Of a stretch of DNA of 64,000 nt, positions 33,224-42,301 are shown in pieces. A program made the position numbers and the translations under genes. Source of the DNA: UBA2241 sp963777895 (GTDB lineage Bacteria > Actinomycetota > Thermoleophilia > UBA2241); NCBI GenBank assembly GCA_963777895.1, contig CAVZSF010000002.1, positions 62,001 to 126,000 of the forward strand, given 5' to 3'. The notes under the pieces were generated by a model that was not told the DNA's origin, did no database searches, and saw nothing but the letters and a program-made list of their open reading frames with translations. Positions within the stretch are counted from its first letter, which is position 1. Every line of letters starts with the position of its first letter.

Positions 33224-33466
33224 TTGAGGACGAAGGTACAGCGCTGGGGGAACAGCTTGGCGGTGAGGATCCCGAAGAGCCTGGCCGAAGACGCCGGGCT
33301 GAAGGCGGACTCGGCGGTGGACATCCGGCTGGGCGACGGCGGGCTTGTCGTGCAGCCTGCGCCGCCGCCAGCCCCGAGCCTTGACGAACTGCTCGGCGGC
33401 GTGCGCGATTCCAACCTGCATGGCGAGATCGACGCGGGCCCGGCGCAGGGGCGCGAGGCGTGGTGA
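33224..33466 (+). CDS. mazE: MazE antitoxin (AbrB/SpoVT fold)
   Basis: 80 residues: LRTKVQRWGNSLAVRIPKSL then AEDAGLKADSAVDIRLGDGG, the swapped-hairpin AbrB fold of MazE that binds DNA, followed by a Pro-rich and acidic tail (PSLDELLGGVRDSNLHGEID) that binds MazF. The start is TTG 33224, since GGAGG lies a few bases upstream and the fold begins there. TATAGT (33191-33196) may be its -10. It overlaps the MazF gene by seven bases. Confidence 0.85.
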   Translation: MRTKVQRWGNSLAVRIPKSLAEDAGLKADSAVDIRLGDGGLVVQPAPPPAPSLDELLGGVRDSNLHGEIDAGPAQGREAW

Positions 33467-33804
33467 GGAGAGGCTGGTACCCGGAGCGCGGCGACCTGAT
33501 CTGGCTGACCATGACGCCGCAGGCCGGGCACGAGCAGTCAGGTCGCCGTCCCTCACTGGTGCTGTCCCCTGGTGAGTACAACCGCCGCGTGGGTCTGGCG
33601 CTTGTCTGCCCAGTCACCAGCCAGGTCAAGGGCTATCCGTTCGAGGTCGCGATCCCGCCCGGTGTGTCGGTGACCGGCGTCGTGCTCGCGGATCAGGTGA
33701 GGAGCTTCGACTGGCGCGCGCGCGGCGTCGAGCACATCTGCCGGTTGCCGGACGAGGTGACGACCGAGGTGCTGCAGAAGGCCGCACGGCTGCTGGAGGT
33801 GTAG
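33460..33804 (+). CDS. mazF: MazF endoribonuclease toxin
   Basis: 114 residues. Hallmarks of MazF/PemK are YPERGDLIWLTM, QSGRRPSLVLSPGEYN (the HEQxGxRPxxV stretch with the catalytic Arg), LALVCPVTSQVKGYPFEV (conserved Thr), and VTGVVLADQVRSFDWRARGV. MazF cuts single-stranded RNA at short sequence motifs. GTG 33460 or 33463 both fit. A strong hairpin terminator begins six bases after the stop. Confidence 0.9.
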   Translation: MVRRGWYPERGDLIWLTMTPQAGHEQSGRRPSLVLSPGEYNRRVGLALVCPVTSQVKGYPFEVAIPPGVSVTGVVLADQVRSFDWRARGVEHICRLPDEVTTEVLQKAARLLEV

Positions 33805-33809
33805 CGCAT

Positions 33810-33846
33810 GGGCCCGACCGCGAGACCTGTTCTCGCGGCCGGGCCC
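33810..33846. terminator. Bidirectional hairpin terminator between mazF and the PHP gene
   Basis: Arms of 16 bases (33810-33825 and 33831-33846) pair with a single A-C mismatch around the loop CCTGT. It lies between convergent genes, so it can serve both. Confidence 0.7.
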
Positions 33847-33879
33847 GTTCTCGCCCATCCCGAGCCCGCTGCCTCAGGG

Positions 33880-34998
33880 TCAGCGCCCCGTCCACACGGG
33901 CGCCGTCCAGGCCGTCGGGCCCTCGACGCCGTTGTCGCCCGACGCCGTCGTCACACGTACCCAGAAGTAGCGCGCGGTGGTCGATGTAAGGGTCGGCGAC
34001 CAGCTCACGTCGGCGCTGTCGAACGCCTTGCTCGCCACGACCGCGCCGCCATCCGAGACGATCTCGACGAGCTTCACGGCATCCGCGGCGCCGTCCGGAT
34101 CGTGGATCTTGATGGAGGCGGTGTACGACTCCTTGGGCGTCAGCACCGAGCCCATGACCCCGCCGCCCAGCGAATAGCGGACCTCCAGATCCTTGTCCAG
34201 GGTGCCGTAGCCCCTCCTCGCCCGCATGGCCTCGAAGAGCTTCGCCCGCGTGAGCTTGTCGGTGAGCAGCACTGTCCTGACCTCATAGCCCGAGATCCAG
34301 TCGGCGTCGTGCGTGTCCGAGTTCGCCGACGGCAGCACGTGCCAGCCCTTGTCGAGCGCCTCGATGTAGGCCGCCTCATAGGACCCGCCGTTGAAGATCT
34401 CGCCCATGACCACGCCCTCGTCCCGCGTCGGCGTGTACCAGTCGAAATGGAAGAACCAGGTCTGCGGCGCGGACCCTCCGAAGGTCAGCGGATGGTTCCA
34501 CTGCGCGAGCGCTCCAGAGGCGGCCAGCCAGTCATAGAGGCTCGGCAGGACCGTGTAGGTACTTTCGTGGTTGCCGTTGTTGTAGCCGTGATCGCCGGGG
34601 TTGCCGCTCTCGCCGAAGATCTCCGTCGTGTTGTAGACGTTCAGCTCGCCGGCGTAGGGCAGCCACAGTTCGTAGCCGGCCATCGCGACGAAGGCGCCGT
34701 CCTTCGTGGCCGCGTCGGCGGCCGCCCGCGTCGCCGCCCAGGCGCTGGGCGTGAGCACCTCAGTCCCGTAGGGGTAGTGGACGTGGTCGGTCGTCGCGAA
34801 GAAGTCGGCGCCGGCGGCCCTGGCGGCGGCGTAGGCCTGGGCCGGCGTGCCTTGGCCGTCGGAGTAGTCCGTGTGGGCGTGGAGATCACCGAAGTAGAGG
34901 TTGTAGCCGGCCGCGTTGGCAGTCCCGGCCAGCAGCAAGGTGAGCGCCACGGTGAGGATCGCGACGCGCAGCCAGGCGGTCTGTAGTGAGCTCTTCAT
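33880..34998 (-). CDS. Secreted PHP-domain metal-dependent phosphoesterase-like protein, copy A
   Basis: 372 residues. A signal peptide occupies residues 1-26 (LRVAILTVALTLLLAGTANA). Then comes a PHP core: YFGDLHAHTDYSDGQGTP (H-x-H, D), FFATTDHVHYPYG, QWNHPL, and PSANSDTHDADW, the metal-binding His/Asp set of PHP and DUF3604-like proteins. A C-terminal beta-sandwich follows (ASIKIHDPDGAADAVKLVEI, YFWVRVTTASGDNG). CAAGGGGGAAGA precedes ATG 34998. Extracellular hydrolysis of phosphoesters is the family expectation. Substrate unknown. Confidence 0.75.
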   Translation of the reverse strand: MKSSLQTAWLRVAILTVALTLLLAGTANAAGYNLYFGDLHAHTDYSDGQGTPAQAYAAARAAGADFFATTDHVHYPYGTEVLTPSAWAATRAAADAATKDGAFVAMAGYELWLPYAGELNVYNTTEIFGESGNPGDHGYNNGNHESTYTVLPSLYDWLAASGALAQWNHPLTFGGSAPQTWFFHFDWYTPTRDEGVVMGEIFNGGSYEAAYIEALDKGWHVLPSANSDTHDADWISGYEVRTVLLTDKLTRAKLFEAMRARRGYGTLDKDLEVRYSLGGGVMGSVLTPKESYTASIKIHDPDGAADAVKLVEIVSDGGAVVASKAFDSADVSWSPTLTSTTARYFWVRVTTASGDNGVEGPTAWTAPVWTGR

Positions 34999-35084
34999 TC
35001 TTCCCCCTTGATCGTGCCTGAGTGTGGAATGAAGCGGCGGGACCGGCATCCCCCGGATGCCCGTCCCGCCGCGCGCGCTTCAGC

Positions 35085-36232
35085 TCAGCGCCCGGTCCAC
35101 ACCGGCGCCGTCCAGGCGGTGACGCCCTCGTTGCCCCAGAAGTCCGACGCTGTCGTCACGCGCACGTAGAAGTAGCGCTCGGCGCTCGACGGCAGCGCCT
35201 TGATAGTCCAGCTCACGTCGGCGCTGTTGAAGGCCTTCTTCGACGCGACGACCTCGCCGCCGTCGGAGACGATCTCGACGAGCTTGATGGCGTCCGTGGC
35301 GCCGTTCGGGTCGTGGATCCGGATCGAGGCCGGCGTAGCTCGTCTTCGGCGCCAGGGTCGAACCCATCGACTGTGCCGCCCAGCGTGTAGCGGACCTCGA
35401 GGTTCTTGTCCTCGGTCGCGTAGCCCCGGCTGTCGCGCATGGCGTCGACGAGCTTGCCGCGCGTGAGATCCGTCGGCGAGCAGCACCGTCCTGACGTCGC
35501 AGCCCGTGATCCAGTCGGCGTAGTGCGTGTCGGAGTTGGCCGACGGCAGCACGTGCCAGCCGGCGTCCAGCGCCCTGACGTAGGCGGGTTCGTAGGTGAT
35601 GTCGTTCCAGATCTCGATCATGTTGACGGCTTGGTCGCGCTCGGGCGTGTAGAAGCCGAACTGGTACCAGTCGAGGTCGACCGACGTGTCGCCGCCGTAG
35701 TAGTCGGGATGGTTCCACTGCCCGACGGCGCCCTTGGTCGCCAGCCAGTCGTACAGGCTCGGGAGGACGTCGACCAAGCCGCGCTTGTGGCCGTTGTTGT
35801 AGCCGTTGCCGGCCGGGTTACCGGTCTGGCCGAAGATCTCGGTCGCGTTGAAGATGTTCATCTCGCCCACCGTCATCCACGGCAGCCACAGCTCGTAACC
35901 GGGCAGGGTGACGAAGACGCCGTCCCTGTTGTACTTGTTCGCCACCGCGAGCGTGTCGGCCCAGTTGGCGGCCGTCATCCAGCCGTCGCCGTAGCTGTAG
36001 TGGTTGTGGTCGGTCGTGGCGAAGAAGTCGGCCTCGCCGGCAAGGCCGCCGCGTAGGCCGCGCCGTAGGCGTCCTCCGGCGTGCCCGTGCCGTCGGAGTA
36101 GTCGGTGTGGGCGTGCAGGTCGCCGAAGTAGAGGTTGTAGTCGGCCGCCTGTGCGGCTGGGACCAGCAGGAGCGCCAGCGCCGCGACGACGATCGAGATG
36201 CGCAGCCAGGCGCCGGACGATGTCCCCTTCAT
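35085..36232 (-). CDS. Secreted PHP-domain protein, copy B; four frameshifts
   Basis: About 380 residues, paralogous to copy A in every segment. Signal peptide ISIVVAALALLLVPAAQA, YFGDLHAHTDYSDGTGTP, FFATTDHNHYSYGDG, a more distant middle ending QWNHPDYYGGDTSVDLDW, PSANSDTHYADW, then the beta-sandwich and the shared ending TAWTAPVWTGR. Breaks near 36042 (missing base), 35470, 35367 and 35337 (extra bases). Copy A is intact, so the frame can be restored by comparison. Both genes share a CAAGGGGGAAG leader before ATG, suggesting a recent tandem duplication. Confidence 0.75.
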
Positions 36233-36438
36233 GCCTTCCCCCTTGCTCATGCCTCAACGGCTCGATGAGAGCGCCGAGTCCCCAAGGCGAGCCTAGTTTC
36301 GGTAGGGAGGAGGGTCAAGGGCTGGTATCTGCACAAACCTCGCCCCGCGTCCCGCCTGACGACGCTTCGTGACCGAGGGAAGCCGTTCAGGTCTCGCTAG
36401 GATGAGGCGGGAGGTAACGGGCAAAGGGGAGGTCCGCC

Positions 36439-36921
36439 ATGATGAACGCATCGGAGGCCACGCAGTCGACGACGGGGACGCTGAGGCGCTGCGAGCTGCT
36501 CGCTCCGCTGGGCGACGAGCTGATCGAGGCGCTCGCCGCACGCGCCGGCAGGCGAGCGCTGCGCGAAGGCGAGGCCCTCTTCCGGCAGGACGAGGAGTCG
36601 CGCTATCTCTTCGTCGTCCAGGAGGGCGAGCTCTCGATCCGTCTCAAGTCACCGGGGGGCGAGCAGATCGGCTGGTTCGTCGCCGGGAAGTACGCGCTCA
36701 TGGGATGGTCGGCCTTCCTGTCGCCGCCCGTGTACGTCGCCGACGCGCACGCGGTGGAGGATCACACCTCGGTCCTGGTGATCGAGGCCGGCGAGGCGGA
36801 GGAGATCATGCTCCGCGATCCGGCCGCCGCGTACCAGGTCATGAAGCGGATCGCCGGGCAGATCTCGACCCGGCTGCGCGACCTGCGCGAGGAGTTCGTC
36901 GAGGTGGTCGGCGCGCGGTAG
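36439..36921 (+). CDS. Cyclic nucleotide-binding domain protein
   Basis: 160 residues that consist of one CRP/cNMP-binding jelly roll: LLAPLGDELIEALAARAGRR, EGEALFRQDEESRYLFVVQE, GELSIRLKSPGGEQIGWFVA, VLVIEAGEAEEIMLRDPAAA. It lacks a C-terminal winged helix, so it is not a transcription factor by itself. The phosphate-binding cassette is replaced (GKYALMGWSAF), so nucleotide binding is doubtful. A possible -10 TAGGAT lies about 40 bases upstream of ATG 36439. Function unknown. Confidence 0.8.
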   Translation: MMNASEATQSTTGTLRRCELLAPLGDELIEALAARAGRRALREGEALFRQDEESRYLFVVQEGELSIRLKSPGGEQIGWFVAGKYALMGWSAFLSPPVYVADAHAVEDHTSVLVIEAGEAEEIMLRDPAAAYQVMKRIAGQISTRLRDLREEFVEVVGAR

Positions 36922-36947
36922 GGCGCCGTCTGCACTGCACGCACGCC

Positions 36948-37020
36948 GTCAGCCTGCGTCGCGCGCCGTCGGGCGACGTCGTCGCGCCCGTGAGCCTGCG
37001 TCAAGCGCCGTCGGGCGATG
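36948..37020. repeat. Two 31-bp imperfect direct repeats, period 42
   Basis: 36948-36978 and 36990-37020 match at 27 of 31 positions (GTCAGCCTGCGTC..., GTGAGCCTGCGTC...). They lie in the short gap between convergent genes. Confidence 0.6.
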
Positions 37021-37032
37021 GGTCGCACGCCG

Positions 37033-38176
37033 TCAGACGAGCACGCGCAGGGCGCGCGGCACGACCTCGACGGTCAGGGGCAGGTCGCCGAGGTTGTCGC
37101 CGTCGATGTCGAGTGGGAAGAGGTCGCCGGGGGGTGGGGCGGCGGGCCGGGCGGCGTCGGGCCTCTCGCCGGCCGCCGCCCTGAGCTCCAGACGGATCGC
37201 GGCGAAGTGGGCCACTCCCGGCTTCGTCAGGTGCTCGCCCTTGTACAAGCTGAGGAAGTGGCGCAGCATGGTCGGCTTCGTCGGAGTCTCGAAGGTGACG
37301 ACCTCGAGCACGCCGTCGAACGGGGACGCGTCGGGCGCGACACGCATACCGCCCCCGAAGGTGTGGCCGTTGCCGATCGCGAGGGCGTATCCATCGAAGG
37401 CCGCGGCGCTGGTCGAGCCATCGGGCAGCGTGGCCGTCAGGATGAGCCGGCGGCGGCGGCAGGTCACGACGGCGGCGAGCGCCGCCAGGCCGTAGGCCAG
37501 GCGGCCGCCGGCCGCCGCCGGCATCGCCGCCGCGTACCGGTCGACCAGGCCGCCGATGCCGGCCGACAGCACGTTCACGAAGTAGCGGTCGACCATCAGC
37601 GACGAACCCTGGGGCACGTCGGCAGGACGGGACGGTCGCTGCGAGGCGCCGGCGGCCTGTTCGCCGGGGTGCATCGGATGCCGTGCGCCCCTCAGCTTGT
37701 GGGGCATCATCCTCAGGTGGCGCTGGGTGCGGCTGTCGTCGTGACGGCGCGGCGCGAAGCGTGCGCGGCCGACGTCGACGAGGCGCTCGCGCCCCCGCGC
37801 GAGCGCCTCGAGATACGCCTCGCGCGCGGGCGCGATCCCGAGCGAGCGCCCGAAGTCGCCGCCGGTGCCCGTGGCGAGGATCCCGAGCCGCGGCAGCGCC
37901 GGCGGCGGGGAGGGGCGGCGCGGCATCGCCGCGCCGCCCCGTCAGCAAGCCGTTCACCACCTCGTTCAGCAGCCCATCGCCGCCCACGCTGACGACGAGC
38001 TCGCGACCGTCGGCCACGGCCGCGGCCGCGAGCTCCTCGGCGTGCCCCCGATGAGTCGTCGTCTCGACGTCCACGGGTCCGAGGCGGGCCGTCAGCTCGG
38101 CCGTGAGGCCGGGCAGCTGGCCCGCCGTCCGCCCGCTCCGGGCGGCGGGATTGGCGATCACGAGAGGGCGCTGCAT
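37033..38176 (-). CDS. dagK: Diacylglycerol kinase family (DagK/YegS-like); one frameshift
   Basis: About 380 residues. The kinase motif VVSVGGDGLLNEVVNGLL (GGDGxxNEV) and the second nucleotide loop ILATGTGGDFGRSLGI (GTxxDF) are diagnostic, as is the C-terminal domain with YALAIGNGHTFGGGMRVAPD and FPLDIDGDNLGDLPL. It phosphorylates diacylglycerol or a related lipid at the membrane. One indel near 37900 separates the two nucleotide motifs. ATG 38176 begins MQRPLVIANPAARSG, the usual start. Confidence 0.8.
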
Positions 38177-38508
38177 GCGGTACTCCTGGTGCCGCGGTTT
38201 GCCGTCAATCCTACGTCCATCTGCTAAGAAAGACGTACGCCGAGGCAGGCTGTTCGGTTGCATCCGTCCGGAGCGTCTGTCAGACTCCGCCCCCGAATCT
38301 ACAAGCGAGGCGTCTCCGCGCCCCCCTCCCCCAGATTCGTACCCCTCCCTCTTCTTTGTGGCGGTCGCGCGTGCAGCGGGGCTGGGTGGCTGCGTGAGAC
38401 GCGGCAAGCCTCGAAGGCGCCGCTCGATGCGCCGCACCGTGGCGAGCAGCCGCACCGCGGCCTGACGCTCGACCCGCGCCGGAGAGGACATCACGTGGAA
38501 AGGGACTT
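38177..38508. other. Divergent intergenic region, no gene recognised
   Basis: 332 bases between the lipid kinase and the transglycosylase. It holds a C-rich stretch (38315-38352) and GC-rich short inverted repeats near 38420-38470 that could form a leader structure. I found no match to a known riboswitch, including the cyclic-di-AMP class that often controls wall-lytic genes in actinobacteria. Confidence 0.4.
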
Positions 38509-39348
38509 GTGGAGAGGTACACGAAACGTCTCATCCTGGCTTTGTTCACCCTGGTCGCCTTCGCGACCCTGACTTCCCCGGCTTCGGCCACCACCATCTC
38601 GCAGCTTCGCTCGGAGCTGGACTCCGCCCGTCACCACCTCTACGCCGCCCGTGCGCGTCTGGCCACGGCACGCTCCGACTACCAGATCGTGCTCGCGGCG
38701 TACCAGGTGCAGACCGACGCGGCGGCAGCGGCGACGGGCGCGACCGTCCCCGCCACCGACGCCACCGCCACCACCGCGGACGGCACGACAACCACCACGG
38801 ACGGCACGACGACCGCCGTCGATGGTGGGACGACCGACGGAACGAGCACGGTCGACGCGCCCGTCGCCGGCGCCGCCCCAGCCTCTGCGCTCACCGGCCT
38901 CACTGCCGGGGCCACGACCTTGGTCTTCGCCGACCAGACCCTCACGCGGGACGACCTCGTGCAGCTCGCCGCGACGGTCTCGACCCGGCGCGCCATCGTG
39001 CGCCGCTGGGACGCGCTGGCCGACAAGCTCAAGCTTCGTCTCATGATCGCGTGCTGGAACAGGGCGGGTGAGTGGAAGCCCCTGATCGCCATCGCCGCCG
39101 CGCGTTACCACGTGAGCGCCGACGGCCTCTACCGGCTCATGCAATACGAGTCGGGCGGGAACCGCTATGCGGGGGGGACCTACAAGGGTCTCTTCCAGTA
39201 CTACCCCGGCACCTGGCGCGGCGCCTGGAACCCCTGGCGCGATCTAGGCATCTACAACGGCTGGGCGCAGATCAGGGCGACCGCGAGCGCGATCGGCCGC
39301 GGCATGGGCCCAAGCCAGTGGCCCAACACCTACTGGCGCGCGTTCTGA
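38509..39348 (+). CDS. Secreted lytic transglycosylase-like (SLT/Rpf-type) protein
   Basis: 279 residues. A signal peptide (LILALFTLVAFATLTSPASA) comes first, then a helical coiled-coil stretch (TISQLRSELDSARHHLYAAR). A low-complexity Thr/Asp/Gly linker (about 75-125, TTDGTTT repeats) joins it to a C-terminal lysozyme-like domain: VSADGLYRLMQYESGGNRYA then GGTYKGLFQYYPGTWRGAWN. The Glu of MQYESGG is the catalytic acid of SLT-type enzymes, which cut peptidoglycan glycans. GTG 38509 follows AAAGGG. A hairpin terminator lies 72 bases downstream. Confidence 0.8.
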   Translation: MERYTKRLILALFTLVAFATLTSPASATTISQLRSELDSARHHLYAARARLATARSDYQIVLAAYQVQTDAAAAATGATVPATDATATTADGTTTTTDGTTTAVDGGTTDGTSTVDAPVAGAAPASALTGLTAGATTLVFADQTLTRDDLVQLAATVSTRRAIVRRWDALADKLKLRLMIACWNRAGEWKPLIAIAAARYHVSADGLYRLMQYESGGNRYAGGTYKGLFQYYPGTWRGAWNPWRDLGIYNGWAQIRATASAIGRGMGPSQWPNTYWRAF

Positions 39349-39420
39349 CGTGACGATGAGGCCGGCGATCGCCTCGCGGTCGGCCGGCGGCCGGCGACGC
39401 CTGACGGCGAGCCGGCGAGA

Positions 39421-39458
39421 GCTGTGGCCGGGCGGCCCGAAGGCCGCCCGGCCACAGC
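39421..39458 (+). terminator. Hairpin terminator after the transglycosylase gene
   Basis: A perfect 17-base stem: 39421-39437 and 39442-39458 around the tetraloop CGAA. It lies upstream of the hydrolase gene and has no T-tract. Confidence 0.6.
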
Positions 39459-39468
39459 CCGTTGTAGG

Positions 39469-40440
39469 ATGCGGCTCGTGTCGACGACCGAGACCTACGC
39501 CACCCGCAACGATCCCGTCCAGATCCGGACTCCCGACGGCTGCCTGCTGTCGGTCCGTCGTTTCGGACCGCAGAACGGCCCGCCCGTCTTGCTCCTCGGG
39601 GGCGGCGAGGGCGCCATGCGGCGCTGGCGCGGGCTGCTCCCCGCCCTGTGCGTCGACGATCGCGAGCGCGGGGCCTTTGCAGGGGCCGGCTCCGAGCGGT
39701 CCCTGGGCGAGCATCTCCGCGTAGTGGTCTTCGACCCTCGCGGCACGGGATGGTCGAGCCGTTCGCACGGCGTGGCGCGTACGGTCAAGGAGGCGGCGGC
39801 CGATGCCCTCGCCGTGGCCGCCGCCCTCTTCGACGGGCCCTTCCACCTGGTCGGTCACTCTCTGGGCGGCTGCGTCGCGCTCGAAGTGGCCCTGGCTGGT
39901 GGCAAGCTGGTCAGGTCGCTGGCCCTGCTCTCGAGCACGGCCGGCGGGGAGGGGCGCACGCCGCCGGACGATGAGTACCTTGCTCTGCGTGAGACGGCCG
40001 GCGACCCTCTGAGCCAGCCCGAGGGCGAGCGGCAGGCGGACGTGCTGCGCCGGCAGGTCGAGCTCACATTCTCGCCGGCCTTCGCGCAGGCGCATCCCGA
40101 GCTGCTCGCGCTGCTGACTCACGAGGCCGCGCGCGAGCTGCGCTGGCAGCGCAGGCTGGCGGCACGCGGTGCGGATGTCGCGGAGGCCGCCGAGGCCCAC
40201 GCCGCGCGGCTGGCGTCGCCGGACCTCGCCGCGCGCCTCGGCGGCCTCGCCGTCCCGACGCTGGTCGTCCACGGCCGCCAGGACCGGCCCGTCCCGTCCG
40301 CCAACGGCGCTTACCTCGCCGAGCACATTCCCGGCGCCCGGCTCGAACTGCTCGAGGGCGGCCACGACCTGACCATCGAACGAGCGGCCGAGCTCATCGA
40401 CCTGATCCACCGCCACGTGCTGGGGACTGCCCTGCGCTGA
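39469..40440 (+). CDS. Alpha/beta-hydrolase
   Basis: 323 residues of the alpha/beta-hydrolase fold: QIRTPDGCLLSVRRFG, VVFDPRGTGWSSRSHG, HLVGHSLGGCVALEVALAGG with the nucleophile elbow GHSLGG, LVVHGRQDRPVPSANGAYLA (acidic residue), and LEGGHDLTIERA (catalytic His). The triad is complete, so it is probably an esterase, lipase or haloperoxidase-like hydrolase. TAGGAT at 39465-39470 overlaps ATG 39469, so GTG 39478, nine bases downstream, may be a leaderless start. Frames reaching back through the terminator hairpin are rejected. Confidence 0.8.
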   Translation: MRLVSTTETYATRNDPVQIRTPDGCLLSVRRFGPQNGPPVLLLGGGEGAMRRWRGLLPALCVDDRERGAFAGAGSERSLGEHLRVVVFDPRGTGWSSRSHGVARTVKEAAADALAVAAALFDGPFHLVGHSLGGCVALEVALAGGKLVRSLALLSSTAGGEGRTPPDDEYLALRETAGDPLSQPEGERQADVLRRQVELTFSPAFAQAHPELLALLTHEAARELRWQRRLAARGADVAEAAEAHAARLASPDLAARLGGLAVPTLVVHGRQDRPVPSANGAYLAEHIPGARLELLEGGHDLTIERAAELIDLIHRHVLGTALR

Positions 40441-40551
40441 GGCCCCGGCCTCGTGTCTGAGCGCGCGCATTCGAGGCTGGTATCGGGGCCCGATCCTGAC
40501 GCCGCGTCCGCTTCAAGGGTGGCCGTCGCGCGAGGTTCGTGCGCCTCGGGC

Positions 40552-40588
40552 GGGCCGGGCCGCGAAGAATGCCCATCTGGCCCGGCCC
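40552..40588 (+). terminator. Possible hairpin terminator after the hydrolase gene
   Basis: GGGCCGGGCC (40552-40561) pairs with GGCCCGGCCC (40579-40588) across a 17-base loop. It lies 110 bases past the stop and just before TATGAA (40601-40606), a possible -10 of the MttB-family gene. Confidence 0.35.
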
Positions 40589-40640
40589 CCGTGCCTCTGC
40601 TATGAATGGCATGCCGTCGCATCCCCGAGAGGAGCCACCC

Positions 40641-42107
40641 GTGGCAGCCACCCAGCGCTCGATCCAGCGCCAGCCGCTCGAGCCCCTGCGCCCGGCCTTC
40701 GAGCACGCCTTCCACACCGTCGAGCAGCTCGATCGCCTGAAGCAGGCGACGCTCGATGTGATGGAGCGGGTCGGTGTGCGCGTGCCGTCCGAGAAGGCGC
40801 GCCGCATCTACGAGGACCACGGCGCGCGTGTCGACCACGGCACGGCCTTGGTGCGCCTGCCGGCGGACATGGTGCTGGCTGCGATGGCCCACGCCCCGCG
40901 TCGCTTCACGCTGGGCGCGCGCGATCCGTCCTGCGACATCCCGGTGGGCGACGGCGCGACGTACTGCACCACCGACGGTTGCGGTCCCAGCATCATCGAC
41001 CCGGTCACCGGTGCGAAGCGCAGCTCCACCAAGGCGGACCTCGAGCACGTCACCCGCCTCCAGGACTACCTCGGCAGCATCGGCTTCTGGTGGGCCACGG
41101 TCAGCGCCGGCGACTTCGGCGAGACCTCGCAGCTCCATGAGCTGGACGCCGGCTTCCGCAACACGGTCAAGCATCTGCAGGGGATGGTGCAGGGCGAGAG
41201 CGAGGCGCGCTACGCCGTCGAGATGGCGATCGTCGTGGCGGGCGACGAGGCTTCGCTCCGCGCCCGCCCCGTGATGAGCGACCTCATCGGCACCATCTCG
41301 CCGCTCGTCCAGGACAAGGACGGCATCGAGGCGGCGATCGTCTTCGCCGAGGCCGGCGTCCCCATCTGCTTCGTGACGATGCCGACGTCGGGAACCACGG
41401 CGCCGGCGACGCGTGCCGGCGGCTACGTCGTCGGCGCCGCCGAGCTCGTGAGCGCCTCCGTCCTCACCCAGCTCGTCGCGCCCGGCAGCCCCGTCATCCA
41501 CTCCTACATCCCGAGCTACGTCGACCCGAGCACGGGCAACTTCCTGAGCTTTCCACGCGACCACCGGGGGGCGAGCCTCACGGCCGAGCTGCCCCACTTC
41601 TGGGGCGTACCGGCGGAGGGCACCGCCTGCGGCACCGACTCGACCGAGCCCGGCACCTGGCAGTCGGGCGTCGAGGAGGCCGTCTCGCTGATGGACGCGG
41701 CCCAGATCGGCGCCGACCTCATGCCGTCGATCGGCCTGCTCTCGACCTACACCACGTTCTCAGCCGAGCACCTGCTGCTCGGCGACGACATCTACCACCG
41801 CGCCCGCTACGTGCTGCTCGACATCGGCTGGGGCGACGACGACCTCGCGCTCGATGTGATCGCGGATGTCGGGCCCGGGGGGCACTTCCTCGGTCAGCGA
41901 CACACACGCGCGCACCTGCGTGACGCGGTCGTGCGCGGCGTGCAGCATCAGGCTGGACCGGACGGCGAGTACCGGTCCTCGCTCGAGGTGGCTCGCGAGC
42001 GCGCCCTCGAGCTGTGGAACCACTACGAGCCGGACCCGCTCGAGCCGGCCAAGGCCAAGGAGCTCGAGCGCATCCTCGCCGCCGCCGACCGCGAGTTGCG
42101 CGGCTGA
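40641..42107 (+). CDS. mttB: MttB-family (trimethylamine methyltransferase-like) methyltransferase, solitary copy
   Basis: 488 residues of the MttB superfamily (PF06253), TIM-barrel enzymes that pass a methyl group from a quaternary or tertiary amine to a corrinoid protein. Seen here: LKQATLDVMERVGVRVPSEK, YCTTDGCGPSIIDPVTGAKR, VSAGDFGETSQLHELDAGFR, ISPLVQDKDGIEAAIVFAEA, PTSGTTAPATRAGGYVVGAA. No in-frame TAG, so it lacks pyrrolysine and belongs to the non-Pyl group, of which some members act on glycine betaine or other betaines. GTG 40641 is near a GAGAGGAG site. It is more divergent than the pair at 51.9-54.9 kb. Confidence 0.75.
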   Translation: MAATQRSIQRQPLEPLRPAFEHAFHTVEQLDRLKQATLDVMERVGVRVPSEKARRIYEDHGARVDHGTALVRLPADMVLAAMAHAPRRFTLGARDPSCDIPVGDGATYCTTDGCGPSIIDPVTGAKRSSTKADLEHVTRLQDYLGSIGFWWATVSAGDFGETSQLHELDAGFRNTVKHLQGMVQGESEARYAVEMAIVVAGDEASLRARPVMSDLIGTISPLVQDKDGIEAAIVFAEAGVPICFVTMPTSGTTAPATRAGGYVVGAAELVSASVLTQLVAPGSPVIHSYIPSYVDPSTGNFLSFPRDHRGASLTAELPHFWGVPAEGTACGTDSTEPGTWQSGVEEAVSLMDAAQIGADLMPSIGLLSTYTTFSAEHLLLGDDIYHRARYVLLDIGWGDDDLALDVIADVGPGGHFLGQRHTRAHLRDAVVRGVQHQAGPDGEYRSSLEVARERALELWNHYEPDPLEPAKAKELERILAAADRELRG

Positions 42108-42213
42108 CGGCAGGCTGGCGCAGACGCGGCCGCGATGTGACGGCGCAGGCGCGGCCGCCTGTGGACGGCGGAGGCACGGCCGCGTGTTGACGGCGCAGGC
42201 TCGGCCGTCCTGC
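42106..42213. repeat. 25-bp tandem repeat, about four units
   Basis: Units begin GACGGC at 42139, 42164 and 42189, exactly 25 bases apart (GACGGCGCAGGCGCGGCCGC type). A degenerate unit overlaps the stop of the MttB gene at 42106. It lies in the gap to the next gene. Confidence 0.7.
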
Positions 42214-42301
42214 GGCCGGTCCGGCAGGGCGCCGTTAGGTGAGCGCGAGAATACGTGCCAGGTTGGGCACGGACCCCATGACGCGACGAAAGGGAAGTGC
42301 T

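Noticed and set aside
36439..36921. CRP-type transcription factor
   Set aside because: Only the cNMP-binding domain is present; the helix-turn-helix is missing.
38177..38508. Cyclic-di-AMP riboswitch in the transglycosylase leader
   Set aside because: The conserved core of that class is not there; only generic GC-rich hairpins.
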